Shown: positions 23,782 to 31,017 of the stretch, piece by piece
How positions within the stretch are numbered: position 1 is the stretch's first letter
How the letters are laid out: the number at the start of each line of letters is the position of its first letter
The notes under the pieces: generated by a model
Told to the model about the DNA's origin: nothing
What the model saw: only the letters and a program-made list of their open reading frames with translations
The model's database searches: none
Made by a program: the position numbers and the translations under genes
NCBI GenBank assembly: GCA_027314595.1
Contig: DAHVAN010000294.1
Span: 1 to 44,590 of the forward strand
Length of the DNA: 44,590 nucleotides
Direction of reading: 5' to 3'
DNA from: Actinomycetota bacterium
Lineage (GTDB): Bacteria > Actinomycetota > Actinomycetes > Streptosporangiales > Streptosporangiaceae

Positions 23782-24612
23782 GTGACCAGCAACCCCGCCG
23801 ACATCCGGATGTTCGCTCCAGGTGAGGCTGAGCCAACGTTCGCCGAGCTGATCAGGCAATGCGCGGCTTCGGCAATACACCTGGAGGTCCATGATCAGCA
23901 CCTGACCTCGGCACCGGACTACCAGGCGTGGCTGGCCGCGCGCAGCCTTCCCGCTGACTCAGCCGGTCCCCACCGGGCCTACATGGAGGCGGTCGCCGCC
24001 GCGGCTGGTCGTGGCGTAGTTGTCCGCCGGGCGCGGATCGTCTCGGAGCCGGTTTCGGATTACGTGCGCTGGGAGCACGCTCTGACCGGCCCGGTGAATA
24101 TCGCAGCCGGCGAGCAGGTCCGCTGGCTGCCCCGGCGGCTGGCCTCCTTGCTCCTGATCCCCGGGAACCCGTACTGGGTGTTCGATCATCACCTCGTCCG
24201 TTTCAGCTTGTTCGAGGGGAACGGGGAGTGGTCGGGGAATCAGTACAGCGACCATCCCGAGGTGATCGCGGCGTGCTCGGCAGCGTTCGAGGCAGTTTGG
24301 GACCGGGCCGTCCCTCATGCGGACTACAAGCTCGCCTTACGGCCTCCGCGCGGGCGAGGCCGCGGTCAAGGTGCCACCGGTCATGAGGTCGTTCGTCATG
24401 GAGGCGGTAAATGGAACCTACGAGCGCGGCAAACAGGGACCGGGACCGCATCCCGGGCGTGGCTGAGGAGCCAGCCCCACCGTTTGCCGAACTGCTGCGG
24501 GCGTGCACCTCCTCGGCGGTGCACCTGGAGATGCGCGATGCCTACACCCCGGACGATCCGTGGTACCTGGCGTGGCTGGCCGGCGACCAGGAAGAGTTCG
24601 ACCGACAGATGA
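23782..24612 (+). CDS. DUF6879-family protein with aberrant C-terminal run-on
   Basis: A 276-residue frame. Residues about 15-190 match DUF6879 proteins: a FAELIRQCAASAIHLEV segment, GRGVVVRRARIVSEPVSDY, EQVRWLPRR and AFEAVWDRAVPH. Family members usually stop soon after the PHxxY segment, but here the frame runs on for about 80 residues that are out of frame with, and partly over, the next gene (24411). The run-on is Arg-rich and does not look like protein. A lost stop or a frameshift near 24330 is likely. DUF6879 genes usually sit beside helix-turn-helix/DUF5753 regulators, as here; their biochemical role is unknown. The start is GTG at 23782. Confidence 0.72.
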   Translation: MTSNPADIRMFAPGEAEPTFAELIRQCAASAIHLEVHDQHLTSAPDYQAWLAARSLPADSAGPHRAYMEAVAAAAGRGVVVRRARIVSEPVSDYVRWEHALTGPVNIAAGEQVRWLPRRLASLLLIPGNPYWVFDHHLVRFSLFEGNGEWSGNQYSDHPEVIAACSAAFEAVWDRAVPHADYKLALRPPRGRGRGQGATGHEVVRHGGGKWNLRARQTGTGTASRAWLRSQPHRLPNCCGRAPPRRCTWRCAMPTPRTIRGTWRGWPATRKSSTDR

Positions 24613-24977
24613 CCCGGTCGTGGCTCGACCTGATCCGCGAGGCAACTGGCCGCGGGGTCCGGGTCCGCCGGGCGCGGATCGTCTCCGAGCCGATCACCGA
24701 CTACATCAAATTCGAGCACGCGACAACCGAGTCGAACGCCGCCGCGGGTGAAGACGTCCGCTGGCTGCCCCGGCACCTGGCGACCGGGCTACTGCTGCCG
24801 GCCAACGACTACTGGGCCTTCGACGATCAGCAGGTTCGGTTCAACTACTTCTCCGGTCCTGGCGAGTTCCTCGACACCCGCCTGAGCGAGGACGCGGCTA
24901 TCGTCAAGCAGTGCACTGCCGCGTTCGAGGCCGTCTGGGAACGCGCCATCCCCCACCAGGACTACCAACTCCGCTAG
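24411..24977 (+). CDS. DUF6879-family protein
   Basis: A 188-residue intact DUF6879 protein. The family blocks are clear: FAELLRACTSSAVHLEMRD (about 25-43), GRGVRVRRARIVSEP, EDVRWLPRHLA, NDYWAFDD and AFEAVWERAIPHQDY near the end. I cannot assign a reaction. ATG at 24411 has GGAGG 6 bases upstream. It overlaps the run-on of the preceding paralogue and is followed 15 bases later by a decayed helix-turn-helix/DUF5753 gene, the usual partner order. It is the closest relative in the window of the 23782 gene, probably a tandem duplication. Confidence 0.85.
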   Translation: MEPTSAANRDRDRIPGVAEEPAPPFAELLRACTSSAVHLEMRDAYTPDDPWYLAWLAGDQEEFDRQMTRSWLDLIREATGRGVRVRRARIVSEPITDYIKFEHATTESNAAAGEDVRWLPRHLATGLLLPANDYWAFDDQQVRFNYFSGPGEFLDTRLSEDAAIVKQCTAAFEAVWERAIPHQDYQLR

Positions 24978-24992
24978 CCGTCCGCACCGTCG

Positions 24993-25596
24993 TTGCAACC
25001 GTCTTCCCCCAGCGCCCAGCAGGCCCGCCAGATCCTGGCCGACCGGCTCCGTGACCTGCGGCGCGACACCGGGCTAACCGCTATGGAACTGGCGGCCCGC
25101 GCTGGATGGGAGCGGACGAAGGTCTCCAAGATCGAGCACGCGACCCGTCCGCCTTCCGCACCTGACATCCGCACGTGGTGCCAGGTATGCGGCGCAGAAG
25201 GCGAGGCCGCAGACCTGATCGCGTCGCTGCACGCGGCCGAGGGGATGCGGATCGAGTGGCGGCGGATGGAACGCTCCGGGCTCCGGCGTGCCCAGGAGGC
25301 CCCGCTGCCGCTGTACGAACGGACCAGGCGGTTCCGCGCCTACAGCTGCTGGATCGTCCCCGGGCTGATCCAGACCGAGGACTACACCCGCACGGTCCTG
25401 CGCGCCCACCAGCAGCGACGCGGGCACCGCGACGACGTCGAAGCCGCCGTCGCGGTCCGCATGAAGCGGCAGCGGGTCGGTCCTGCGACGTGACGGGTGC
25501 CCCGCCGTGTCCCTGGGCGTCATTCGCTTCCCAGGCGGGCGGGCATCAAGCGAGTCCAGCGCCCAGTTCCCGGCGCGCTGTTACGCCGAACCTTGA
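24993..25596 (+). pseudogene. Decayed HTH/DUF5753 regulator
   Basis: The frame starting at TTG 24993 encodes an N-terminal XRE-type helix-turn-helix (GLTAMELAARAGWERTKVSKIEH, about 28-50) and the first part of DUF5753 (LPLYERTRRFRAYSCWIVPGLIQTEDY). It then breaks off after VRMKRQRV and stops at 25493. In the +1 frame the downstream sequence resumes with PAVSLGVIRF (25504-25530), which matches the VSLGIIPL segment later in DUF5753, and ends at TGA 25594-25596. The intact copy at 26372 is 283 residues with about 60-65 residues between these two points, so an internal deletion plus frame change destroyed this copy. WhiJ-like proteins of this type are developmental or metabolite regulators in actinomycetes. 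Confidence 0.75.
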
Positions 25597-25666
25597 CTTG
25601 CCGCAGGTCCTGAAAGACCCTAACAAGTGCGCAACATCTAGCAACTAAGAGGACGAGGAGACTCCC

Positions 25667-25873
25667 GTGCGCCTAACGTTCATCGGCAAGGACCCGGATT
25701 CCAACCCGACAGGATCGCCGACCGTGTACCGCACCGACCGGGAATCATGGCTGGTGCAAGGATGGGTCGTCACCGACCCGGAAGCCCTCGCCCAGATGAA
25801 CATTCCCGAGGGGGAGACGGTGGTGGAGATCCCGGACAGGATGCTCCAGTTCTTCGCGCAGGGAGGATCGTGA
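25667..25873 (+). CDS. Small conserved actinobacterial protein
   Basis: A 68-residue protein beginning LTFIGKDPDSNPTGSPTVY after the start residues, with QGWVVTDPEAL in the middle. I recall very similar short proteins in many actinobacteria next to DUF6879 and helix-turn-helix genes; no function is known. GTG at 25667 has GGACGAGGAG upstream. Its TGA (25871-25873) overlaps the GTG of the following DUF6879 gene (25870), so they are probably translated together. A GCGCAACAT box lies at 25629-25637, just upstream. Confidence 0.8.
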   Translation: MRLTFIGKDPDSNPTGSPTVYRTDRESWLVQGWVVTDPEALAQMNIPEGETVVEIPDRMLQFFAQGGS

Positions 25874-26391
25874 CGCCAGTATCGGAGGCGCAGTTCGAGG
25901 AACTGCTGCGTAGCGGATTCGACCGCGAGACGGTGCACCTGGAGATGCGCGATGCCTACGGGACGGCGGTGGAACTGCCCTATATGGCCAGGTGGGCGGC
26001 TGGCGAGCCCGATGACCTGGAATGGCTGCAAGACTGGTGCGGCACGCTGCGCAAGCATGTCAAGGCGGGCAGGTCCGTCCGGCGGGCGCGGGTCGTCTCC
26101 GAGCCGCTGAGCGACTACCAGCGCTGGTCGCACAGCATCGCCTGGCCGATGGTGGAGGCAGGCGAGGACATCAGGTGGGTACCCCGTCGGCTCGTGTCAA
26201 CGGTCGCGCTGCCGGGAAACGACTTCTACCTGTTCGACGACCGCCTCGCCGTGTTCCTGCTGTACTCGGGAAACGGCCTCTCGGCGGGGATGCTCAGCTC
26301 GGCTGACCCTGCTGACCTGCGGCTGTGCCGGTCTGCCTTCGAGGCTGCCTGGGAGCTGTCGGTGCCCCACCGTGAGTACGCCGCCGTCTAG
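25870..26391 (+). CDS. DUF6879-family protein
   Basis: A 173-residue DUF6879 protein: FEELLRSGFDRETVHLEMRD, RSVRRARVVSEPLSDY, EDIRWVPRRLV, NDFYLFDD and AFEAAWELSVPHREY near the end. GTG at 25870 is chosen because GGGAGG lies just upstream and it overlaps the stop of the 68-residue gene; the frame upstream to 25747 is a shadow of that gene. Its last 20 bases overlap the start of the helix-turn-helix/DUF5753 gene at 26372. The three-gene unit (small protein, DUF6879, HTH) is the intact version of the decayed array just upstream. Confidence 0.85.
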   Translation: MTPVSEAQFEELLRSGFDRETVHLEMRDAYGTAVELPYMARWAAGEPDDLEWLQDWCGTLRKHVKAGRSVRRARVVSEPLSDYQRWSHSIAWPMVEAGEDIRWVPRRLVSTVALPGNDFYLFDDRLAVFLLYSGNGLSAGMLSSADPADLRLCRSAFEAAWELSVPHREYAAV

Positions 26392-27223
26392 CTCAGCCAA
26401 GGACGCCCAGCGGGCGCTAGGTGCCCGCCTTCGGGAGATCCGCAAGGACGCGGGACTTTCAGGGCGGGCGCTGGCGGCGGCGACCGGCCAGCACTTCACG
26501 CGGGTGAGCAAGATCGAGCACGGCACGCAGCCGCCCACCGACGAGGACATCCGGGCCTGGTGCCGCGCCTGCGGCGCCGACGAGTTGGTTCCCGACCTAA
26601 TCGCTACCTCCCGCGCCGTCGAGTCTGCCTACCTGGAGTTCCGGCGGCAGGGCCGCGCCGGGATGAAACGGGTCGTCGGAGCGCACACCCTGCCGCTGTA
26701 CGAGCGCACCACCCGGTTCCGGATCTACGAGCACAACGTCATACCGGGCCTGTTCCAGACCCCCGCCTACTGCGCCGCCATGCTGTCGTTCTGGATCGGG
26801 TTCCTCGAAACCCCCCAGGACATGGACGCCGCCGTCGCATCCCGCATGGAACGGCAGAAGGTCATCTTCGACGCCGGCAAGCGGTTCACCGTCGTGCTGG
26901 AAGAACAGGCGCTGCGAACCTGGTTCGGCACCGCCGAGGTCCAGGCGGGGCAACTCGGCAGGCTGCTGGAGATGATGTCAGTGCCCACAGTCTCGCTGGG
27001 GATCATCCCCCTCATGAGGGAAAGGACCGCGGTCGCCTCAGCGGGCTTCTGGATCTTCGACGATTCCCTAGCCGCCTTGGAGACCCCCACTGCGAGCATC
27101 GAGGTGACCCGCCCGCAGGAAGTCGAGCTGTACGCCAGGATGTTCGAGCACCTTCGCGGGGCCGCCGCCTTCGGGGCGGCAGCGCGGGCGCTGATCATCG
27201 GGGCGCTCAGCGAGCTGAGTTAG
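26372..27223 (+). CDS. HTH/DUF5753 transcriptional regulator
   Basis: A 283-residue WhiJ-like regulator. The N-terminal XRE helix-turn-helix covers about residues 14-70 (LREIRKDAGLSGRALAAATG, VSKIEHGTQPP). The DUF5753 domain follows (about 95-280), with LPLYERTTRF, VIPGLFQTPAYCAAML, FTVVLEEQALRTWFG, VSLGIIPLMRER and GFWIFDD. It should bind DNA in the cytoplasm. Members often act with a small partner protein, and the overlapping DUF6879 product is the likely partner here; that is inferred. GTG at 26372. Two GCGCAACA boxes at 27223-27240 overlap its stop and could be a site for it or for the next transcript. Confidence 0.88.
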   Translation: MSTPPSSSAKDAQRALGARLREIRKDAGLSGRALAAATGQHFTRVSKIEHGTQPPTDEDIRAWCRACGADELVPDLIATSRAVESAYLEFRRQGRAGMKRVVGAHTLPLYERTTRFRIYEHNVIPGLFQTPAYCAAMLSFWIGFLETPQDMDAAVASRMERQKVIFDAGKRFTVVLEEQALRTWFGTAEVQAGQLGRLLEMMSVPTVSLGIIPLMRERTAVASAGFWIFDDSLAALETPTASIEVTRPQEVELYARMFEHLRGAAAFGAAARALIIGALSELS

Positions 27224-27390
27224 CGCAACAACGCGCAACATTGTGGACCCGGCACCCGCGCCGTTTCTACGATCTCGGCATGGGCAACGTCGATGCCGCG
27301 ACAGGACGGGCGAGCTGCGGCCAGTCCCAGTCGAGCAGCCACCCGAACCATGCTGGGGCCTGCGGCGACCAGGCACACAAAGGTGACGGC

Positions 27391-27420
27391 ATGGACGACG
27401 GGGCAGCACCGCAGGCTGCC
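27391..27420 (+). pseudogene. Thirty-base relic of a small-protein gene start
   Basis: The first ten codons (MDDGAAPQAA) match the start of the frame at 30289-30318 with only two base changes, after which similarity ends. An AAAGGTG ribosome-like site precedes it. The rest of the gene is gone; the 3' end of the Nudix gene begins at 27476. It is one end of a duplicated unit described in the findings. Confidence 0.6.
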
Positions 27421-27475
27421 AGGGGTAGCACGGCTGGCGAGGGCCACCCCAGGGGAACCGTGCACGCCGTCGCCG

Positions 27476-27949
27476 TCACGCGACGACGGGGGCGCCCCCG
27501 CGCAGGTAGTCGTCGACCCGCTTGCGCATGGCGCTTCCCGTGTTATAGCGGGCCAGGTCCCCGGGCGCGACCCAGCGGACCTCGCTGGACTCGCTGCTCG
27601 GAGTCGGCGCGCCGCCCACAGGCCGGGCCGTCAGCGCGACGCTGAACTCGCGGCGGACCTCGTCGTTGCTGGTGAAGTGGATGACGTGGCGCGGGTCGGA
27701 GTAGACCCCCAGCAGCCCGGTCACCTCCACCTGTATGCCGGTCTCTTCGAAGGTCTCCCGGATAGCAGCGTCGGCGATAGACTCGTTCATCTCGATCGCC
27801 CCGCCGGGCAGCGCCCAGTTGCCGTTGTCGGTGCGGCGGATCAGCAGCACCGCGCCGTCCTCGCGCGCCACGACGGCGACGGCCGCCGGGACAAGGCTGT
27901 TCGGCTCGGGCGCGGCCGGGTCGTCGTAGTAGTCGATCCTGCGCGGCAT
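27476..27949 (-). CDS. Nudix hydrolase (copy A)
   Basis: A 157-residue Nudix hydrolase. The Nudix box is intact (GAIEMNE, seven residues, RETFEETGI; about 50-72), flanked by PAAVAVVAREDGAVLLIRR and a VTGLLGVYSDP strand. The opening RRIDYYDDPAAPEPNSLVPA is shared in form with copy B at 30541, so these two are sister genes. The nucleotide substrate is unknown. ATG at 27949 directly follows the stop of a DUF5919-like relic (TAG at 27950-27952), mirroring the intact pair at 30541-31782, where a regulator precedes the Nudix gene. Co-regulation by that regulator was probably lost here. Confidence 0.88.
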   Translation of the reverse strand: MPRRIDYYDDPAAPEPNSLVPAAVAVVAREDGAVLLIRRTDNGNWALPGGAIEMNESIADAAIRETFEETGIQVEVTGLLGVYSDPRHVIHFTSNDEVRREFSVALTARPVGGAPTPSSESSEVRWVAPGDLARYNTGSAMRKRVDDYLRGGAPVVA

Positions 27950-28171
27950 CTAAAGGTCCTCTCCGCTCCATGGTTTGGCCTACTCCCAGACGCGTTCGAC
28001 GCACTCAAGGTAGACCGCGGCCAGGCTGCCTCCCGGGACTTTCCTCATGTGCAGCACGGGCGCGCACGCGGCGGTATTCCCGTAGACGTGCGCGTTGACG
28101 GGCACCTGGTCGTCCACTCGGTAGATCGAGTTGCACGGCGTCGTGTCATGGAGCCTGACCTCGGCGAGTCC
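27950..28171 (-). pseudogene. C-terminal relic of HTH/DUF5919 regulator
   Basis: Read leftward, about 70 residues (AEVRLHDTTPCNS, VNAHVYGNTAA, APVLHMRKVPGGSLAAVYL, ERVWE then a stop, AKPWSGEDL) match the C-terminal end of the regulator at 31018-31782 (FERVWDTAKPWTGEDV). There is an in-frame TAG at 27980-27982, and the N-terminal domains are missing where the next Nudix gene ends. It is therefore a dead remnant of a second copy of that regulator. Confidence 0.75.
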
Positions 28172-28693
28172 CTACTGGGTGGCGATCACGTACAGCAGAG
28201 CGGCGAGGGTCGTGCCCGACGTGATATCTCCCCGGCCGATCAGCGCGGGGACGTCCACGAGCGGCACCCAGGACACACGGTCGGACTCGAAGCCGTCCTC
28301 CGGCGGCCCGATCCGCTCGGCGCCGTCAGCAAGGTAGATAGAGTGCGCCGAGTCAGACAGGCCAGGGGACGGCTCGGCACGGAGCAGGAACCGCAGCGGC
28401 CCGGGCCGCCATCCGGTCTCCTCCTCGGTTTCCCTGGCGGCGGCGTCGGCGGGGTCTTCGCCCGGCTCTATCTTGCCGATCGGGATCTCCCAGCCCTGTG
28501 CCCCGGTGATGAACCGGTGGCGCCACAGCAGCAGCGCCCGCCCGTCCCGGACGACGACGCAGCCCGCGCCGGGCGGGGTCCGGATCAGCCGGTGCTCAAG
28601 GTGCCGCCCGTCCGGCAGCTCGACGTCGGCGATGCGGATGTCTAGCCACTCGTCTTCGTACAGGGGCTTCTCTGAGTGGACGGTCCAGCGCAT
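28172..28693 (-). CDS. Nudix hydrolase (copy C, ADP-ribose-pyrophosphatase-like)
   Basis: A 173-residue Nudix hydrolase of a different subgroup from copies A and B. It has LIRTPPGAGCVVVRDGRALLLWRHRF, then the Nudix box GKIEPGE, seven residues, RETEEETGW (about 87-110). The form resembles ADP-ribose/nucleotide-sugar hydrolases. ATG at 28693. It follows the helix-turn-helix/TPR regulator by 22 bases on the same strand, a pairing I recall in Streptomyces-like genomes, and is likely co-transcribed with it. Its stop abuts the DUF5919 relic. Confidence 0.85.
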   Translation of the reverse strand: MRWTVHSEKPLYEDEWLDIRIADVELPDGRHLEHRLIRTPPGAGCVVVRDGRALLLWRHRFITGAQGWEIPIGKIEPGEDPADAAARETEEETGWRPGPLRFLLRAEPSPGLSDSAHSIYLADGAERIGPPEDGFESDRVSWVPLVDVPALIGRGDITSGTTLAALLYVIATQ

Positions 28694-28715
28694 GGCGGCC
28701 AGTATCGCAGGCGGC

Positions 28716-30074
28716 CTAGCGGTGCCGCAGCGAGGTGCCGGTCATGGCCGCGACCCGTTCCGCGAGATCGGCCGCGGCCTTCCCGTCCGACATGCCGACC
28801 ACCGCGTCCCGAACCCGCACGATGCGCTCCTCGATCCGGCGGGATTCCATCCCGGCGGCCTGGTCGAGCATCAGGTCCGCCGTCCCGGCGGCGGCTTCGG
28901 CGTCGCCCTGCCCGGCCAGGATCGTGGCGAGGGTCGCCAGCCGGTGAACCTTGCCCCGGGCGTGCGAGTGCGCGGCGGCGTCCACGGACTGCCGGGCGTA
29001 GGAGCAGGCGGCGGTCAGGTCGCCGAGGGCCCGCAGCGCGTCGGCGTTCTGCGTCTCGACCAGCCCCGCCTGCACGTAGCTGGTCTCCGGAGGCTCCTCC
29101 TCCGGCCGGATGCGCGCGGCCATCTCCTCGGCGCGGGTCATCGAGGCGTGGCAGCCGCCCCGGTCGCCGATCCGCGCGAACGCCTTCGCCTGCAACGCGG
29201 ACAGGTCGGTGACCAGCGCCGGGGACAGGCTGCCCCTGGCGCCGCGCAGCGCGGTCTCGGCGAGCTGGATCACCTGCCGGCAGTTCCCCTGGTACAGCGC
29301 CTGGTTGGCGAGCAGCGCGATCACGTACGCGCCGAATCCCCGGTCGCCGCACGCCTTGGCCATCCTCAGCGCCTGGAAGTAGTACCGCTGGGCAGCCCCC
29401 TGAAGGTCGGCGTCGTAGGCGCAGATCCCCGCCACGGCGGCGAGCCCCCCGGCGGCCCGGTACAGTTCGCGGCCGGTCGCGTCGTCGTAGGCGCCTCTGA
29501 CGGCCGGCGCGGCCTGCTCGGCGAGGAACGCCACGACCCTGGGGCGCACCGGGATGCCCCCGGCCTCGCGGTACATGCGCTCGTACCGCACGCGTGCGGC
29601 TTGCAGCGCACGGACCTGCTCAGCTCCGACCCGGCGGCCGGAGTGCCGCGCCACGTCGAGGTCGTCGGGCGGGTTCTCCCACTCGAAGACGGGCGCGATG
29701 GCTGCCGGACCCTGTACCGGCTTGGCGGCGCGCAGCGCGGCGCCCTGCTTGTGGTCACTGCGCCACAGGGCGGTCGCGGCATCAACCGTCTTCGCGAGCG
29801 GCATCGCGTCGCCCTCGGCGGCTCCCCGGCTGAGGCCGGCGTCGGCCAGGGACACGGTACGGCCCAACCGCGCGGACAAGACCTCGCAGATCAGGTCAGG
29901 TGCCCTACCCCGGGGCACCGTGGCGTCCCGTATCCAGCGACGGACGGATGCATGGTCGTACAGGAGCGCGAGTCCATGCCGCCGCCCTGCCTGGTTCACG
30001 CGGGCAGCCAGCCCGTCGTGCGAAATGTCGGCCTCGTCGATCAGCGCGTCGAGCAGGATGTTCGGCTCTCGCAT
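28716..30074 (-). CDS. HTH/TPR-type regulator (NsdA-like)
   Basis: A 452-residue protein. The N-terminal about 90 residues carry a helix-turn-helix-like region (LAARVNQAGRRHGL...VRRWIRD). Residues about 150-440 are helical repeats of TPR type (AAGGLAAVAGICAYDADL, AQRYYFQALRMAKACGD, and an LANQALYQG repeat). It resembles NsdA-like regulators of actinomycetes, which control development or antibiotic production; exact relation is inferred. ATG at 30074 has GGGAGA upstream. It is transcribed away from the 30289 frame across a 214-base gap holding three TTCACAC boxes, and is followed by a Nudix gene. The DNA target is not known. Confidence 0.78.
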   Translation of the reverse strand: MREPNILLDALIDEADISHDGLAARVNQAGRRHGLALLYDHASVRRWIRDATVPRGRAPDLICEVLSARLGRTVSLADAGLSRGAAEGDAMPLAKTVDAATALWRSDHKQGAALRAAKPVQGPAAIAPVFEWENPPDDLDVARHSGRRVGAEQVRALQAARVRYERMYREAGGIPVRPRVVAFLAEQAAPAVRGAYDDATGRELYRAAGGLAAVAGICAYDADLQGAAQRYYFQALRMAKACGDRGFGAYVIALLANQALYQGNCRQVIQLAETALRGARGSLSPALVTDLSALQAKAFARIGDRGGCHASMTRAEEMAARIRPEEEPPETSYVQAGLVETQNADALRALGDLTAACSYARQSVDAAAHSHARGKVHRLATLATILAGQGDAEAAAGTADLMLDQAAGMESRRIEERIVRVRDAVVGMSDGKAAADLAERVAAMTGTSLRHR

Positions 30075-30157
30075 GGTTCTCCCGGAGTCGTCGCCCTGAA
30101 GCCCAGGGTAACCGCGCTGTTGTCGGCCGAGGATGCGTACGGCCGGTTCGCACCCCG

Positions 30158-30219
30158 TGTGAATGCACCGGTTTCACACTCCGTGCGGAGCGATCACCAA
30201 GGCGCGCGAGATTCACACG
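30158..30219. promoter_or_regulatory. Three GTGTGAA/TTCACAC boxes
   Basis: GTGTGAAT (30158-30165) and TTTCACAC (30173-30180) form an inverted repeat, and ATTCACAC (30212-30219) is the exact reverse complement of the first. They lie between two divergent genes and are suited to a dimeric repressor, possibly the adjacent helix-turn-helix/TPR protein. Confidence 0.5.
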
Positions 30220-30288
30220 CTTACGGCAGGACGCGGCACGCGGGACGCTTGCCGGGATGTGTTGCACACGAGTTTCGGAGCGACAGCA

Positions 30289-30461
30289 ATGGATGACGGG
30301 GCAGCGCCGCAGGCTGCCGTCTGGTGCCAGGACTGCGGTGAACCAGTGCCGATGAAAGGGCCGACGGGCCTTCCGCCGGAACTTCAGCAGGTCCTCCACA
30401 CAGCGACGGGCAAGGAACTGGAACCAGGCCAGGGGAAGGACGGCTGGCACTATGGCGCCTT
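30289..30461 (+). pseudogene. Truncated small zinc-ribbon-like gene
   Basis: ATG 30289 has GGAG 8 bases upstream and encodes MDDGAAPQAAVWCQDCGEPV followed by LPPELQQVLHTATGKELE. The C-x2-C pair suggests a small metal-binding protein. The frame has no proper stop and simply runs into antisense of the Nudix relic and later genes. The true end was probably lost in the same deletion that shortened that relic. A short version of the same start is at 27391. Confidence 0.55.
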
Positions 30462-30473
30462 TCATCCTGTAGT

Positions 30474-30540
30474 CGGCCAGGTCTCCGGGCGCGACCCAGC
30501 GGACCTCGCTGGACTCGTAGTAGTCGATCCTGGTGGCCAT
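30474..30540 (-). pseudogene. Nudix relic with internal deletion
   Basis: Read leftward from ATG 30540: TRIDYY is joined directly to ESSEVRWVAPGDLADY. In copy A (27476-27949) these two segments are 111 codons apart. Relative to copy A the missing DNA is 27594-27926, 333 bases, with the triplet TCG at both edges, so an in-frame deletion by short homology explains it. Both flanking pieces are nearly identical to copy A. No Nudix box remains, so it cannot be active. Confidence 0.75.
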
Positions 30541-31014
30541 CTAGTCGATGTGCGGGTAGGCGCCGTCGAGCCAGTTGCGGAGCTGCCGCCACTGGGTCGG
30601 GTGGATGTCCAGTGCCTCAAGCTCTGCCGCGGTGAACCAGCCGACGTCGGATGCCTCGTCGTTTTCGGCGGGCGAGCCCGACACCGGGCGGCCGAGCAGG
30701 ATCACCTCGTACTCTTGCCGGGTTTCGCCGTCGGATTCGTAGTAGACGATGTGGCCCGGGTCGGAGTAGACGCCGAGCAGGCCGGTCACCTCGACGGTGA
30801 CGCCGGTTTCCTCGGCTGTCTCCCGGACCGCGCACTGGGCGACGGTCTCGCCGAGTTCCTGCTTTCCCATCGGTATGGCCCACTGCCCGGTATCGCGGCG
30901 CCGTTGCAGCAGCAGCCGCCCGGCCCGGTCGACGGCCAGCACCCCGGCCGCGGGGACCAGGCTGTTCGGCTTCGGCGCGGCGGGGTCGTTCAGGTACTCG
31001 ATGCGTCGGCCCAC
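30541..31014 (-). CDS. Nudix hydrolase (copy B)
   Basis: A 157-residue Nudix hydrolase, sister of copy A: RRIEYLNDPAAPKPNSLVPA at the start, then GVLAVDRAGRLLLQRRRDTGQW and an intact Nudix box (GKQELGE, seven residues, RETAEETGV; about 48-70). Its C-terminal part (ASDVGWFTAAELEAL) differs from copy A. ATG at 31014 lies 3 bases after the stop of the DUF5919-type regulator, so the two form an operon. The substrate is unknown; proteins like MutT, ADP-ribose and capped-RNA hydrolases share this box. Confidence 0.88.
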   Translation of the reverse strand: MGRRIEYLNDPAAPKPNSLVPAAGVLAVDRAGRLLLQRRRDTGQWAIPMGKQELGETVAQCAVRETAEETGVTVEVTGLLGVYSDPGHIVYYESDGETRQEYEVILLGRPVSGSPAENDEASDVGWFTAAELEALDIHPTQWRQLRNWLDGAYPHID

Positions 31015-31017
31015 GGG

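Noticed and set aside
27293-28645. A 450-codon rightward frame over two Nudix genes
   Set aside because: It is the antisense frame of Nudix A and C; composition is skewed and no ribosome site is present.
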